Source: JAKAXG01 sp035702985
GTDB lineage: Bacteria; Actinomycetota; Acidimicrobiia; Acidimicrobiales; Palsa-688
Direction: 5' to 3'
NCBI GenBank assembly: GCA_035702985.1
Contig: DASSZD010000133.1
Location: 1-12,675 of the forward strand
DNA length: 12,675 nt
Of the stretch, positions 11,782 through 12,675 are shown piece after piece. The number at the start of each line of letters is the position of its first letter. Positions within the stretch are counted from its first letter, which is position 1. Position numbers and translations under genes: made by a program. Under the pieces are notes generated by a model that saw only the letters and a list, made by a program, of their open reading frames with translations, made no database searches and was not told where the DNA came from.

Positions 11782-12675
11782 ATGTCCGTGTACCACTGCC
11801 CCGTCTGCCCGCTGATCTTCCAGTACCGAACCGAGGTCGAGTGGCACCTGCGCGAGGAACACCGATCCCGAGCTGACGAAGCCGCCGATCTGCGTCTCGA
11901 GTTGGCGGCCGCCACCAGATCGCTCGACTGGAGACGCCTCGACCAGCTGCGGTCATCCAAGGCGAGTCCGTCGGTGACGCTGCTGCTGAGCACGGCCCCG
12001 GCTGCCACCATGACCGTGCTGGACATAGCCCGGCTTCGCCAGCTGGCCGAGCGGGCCCGCCGGCGCCTGGCCGCCGAACCCCATGTCGATACAGCGGTCA
12101 GCGTCGTCGAGGATCGGCTGTCCAAGGCTGTGTCCGCGGCCGAGAGCCAGCCCACGGACCGGGGCCTGGCCGTCCTGGTCAACAGAGACGATCTGGCCAT
12201 CGTCAAGCTGCCATTCGCCCCCCGTGACCGCCATGTCGTCGACCGCGGCTTTGCCACCCGCGACCTCGACTACGTCCTCCACCGCCACCCCCGGTACCGG
12301 GTTCTCGTGCTCGGGCACCATCCCCGGATCCTCGAAGGCCACGCCCGGCAGCTGTCCGAACCGGCAGCTCCCCTGAACACGGGGATCCCCCGCAGCGTTC
12401 CCCCCGCGGACCGGGCCGCCCATCCCGATCCCGACACCCTGCTCGGCGAACGGGCCGACTCCGCAGGAGCCCTGCCCCTCGTCGTCGTCGGCGACCACCG
12501 GGACCTCGACCGGTTCCACCGCCGCTCGCGCTACGCCGCCGACGTCGTGGCTGAGATACACCGCTCCCGGTTCCACCGGAGCAACGTTGGCGACCTCGTC
12601 GCCGACGCCCTCGACCGGACCCACCACGAGCAGCAGTCGCGGGCCGTCGACGAACTCCTCCACGCCGACGTGCGG
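11782..12675 (+). CDS. C2H2 zinc-finger / baeRF (eRF1-like) protein, 5' part
   Basis: Open frame of 298 codons running off the right edge. Residues 4-27 form a classical C2H2 zinc finger: Cys6, Cys9, His22 and His27 (C-x2-C-x12-H-x4-H) with Phe13 in the core. After a charged helical linker (28-60), the rest resembles the bacterial eRF1-like (baeRF) families: LLLSTAP near residue 67, an alpha-helical ARLRQLAERARRRL segment, GLAVLVNRDDLAIVKLPFAPRDRHVVDRGF from about residue 128, a YRVLVLG strand, and PLVVVGDHRDLDRFHRRS near residue 233, followed by VGDLVADALDRTH. No GGQ motif is seen in the visible part. The ATG has GGAG at 11773-11776, 5 nt upstream; an adjacent GTG at 11776 is less likely. 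baeRF proteins are predicted ribosome-associated factors of largely untested function. The baeRF call is from motif memory. Confidence 0.72.
   Translation, partial: MSVYHCPVCPLIFQYRTEVEWHLREEHRSRADEAADLRLELAAATRSLDWRRLDQLRSSKASPSVTLLLSTAPAATMTVLDIARLRQLAERARRRLAAEPHVDTAVSVVEDRLSKAVSAAESQPTDRGLAVLVNRDDLAIVKLPFAPRDRHVVDRGFATRDLDYVLHRHPRYRVLVLGHHPRILEGHARQLSEPAAPLNTGIPRSVPPADRAAHPDPDTLLGERADSAGALPLVVVGDHRDLDRFHRRSRYAADVVAEIHRSRFHRSNVGDLVADALDRTHHEQQSRAVDELLHADVR

Noticed and set aside
11589..11876. Plus-strand open frame of 95 codons over the regulator start and the baeRF start
   Set aside because: It is out of frame with the baeRF gene, begins antisense inside the response regulator, and shows no domain. 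The zinc-finger frame starting at 11782 explains the region.

Overview
The window is very GC-rich, with G or C at nearly every third codon position and several GTG starts. Together with gene families common in high-GC Gram-positives (RDD proteins, DUF2079, MarR next to YceI, GAF/DevS-like kinase fragments, baeRF proteins), this points to an actinobacterial chromosome. A lineage such as Acidimicrobiia is possible but cannot be fixed from the sequence. No rRNA, tRNA, IS element, phage gene or CRISPR array was seen.

Layout. Positions 1-980 (+) hold the 3' end of a NarL/FixJ response regulator and a YccF membrane protein. Positions 977-1805 (-) hold a thiol-redox pair, thioredoxin then an OsmC-like protein, whose reading frames overlap; a CsoR/CstR-like palindrome lies upstream of the pair. 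Positions 1935-3629 (+) encode a DUF2079 membrane protein. Positions 3663-4874 (-) encode a VOC-fold protein and a YceI lipocalin-like protein. Positions 4942-5460 (+) encode a MarR regulator divergent from yceI; the 67-bp gap holds two operator-like palindromes 21 bp apart that cover both promoters. Positions 5527-6465 (+) encode an RDD membrane protein with an N-terminal run of nine-residue repeats. A strong hairpin at 6471-6494 separates it from the convergent terC (6512-7450, -).

From 7687 to 11626 every gene is on the minus strand. In transcription order these are an OmpR-type response regulator, its histidine kinase, then a tight three-gene unit: ATP synthase subunit a, a short subunit b, and a 193-residue protein resembling the dimerisation/phosphoacceptor helices of DevS-type histidine kinases but with the phospho-accepting His replaced by Leu. 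The ring subunit c and all F1 genes are absent. This orphan Fo a/b plus 'dead DHp' unit is the most unusual part of the window. At the right edge (11782 to the end, +) an open frame encodes a C2H2 zinc finger joined to a baeRF (eRF1-like) domain.

How the genes may work together (inference). Much of the region looks like envelope, redox and energy-stress housekeeping: thiol chemistry, YceI under its own MarR, TerC metal export, a membrane-sensing two-component system beside an Fo fragment, and a putative translation-linked baeRF protein. No single pathway is demonstrated.
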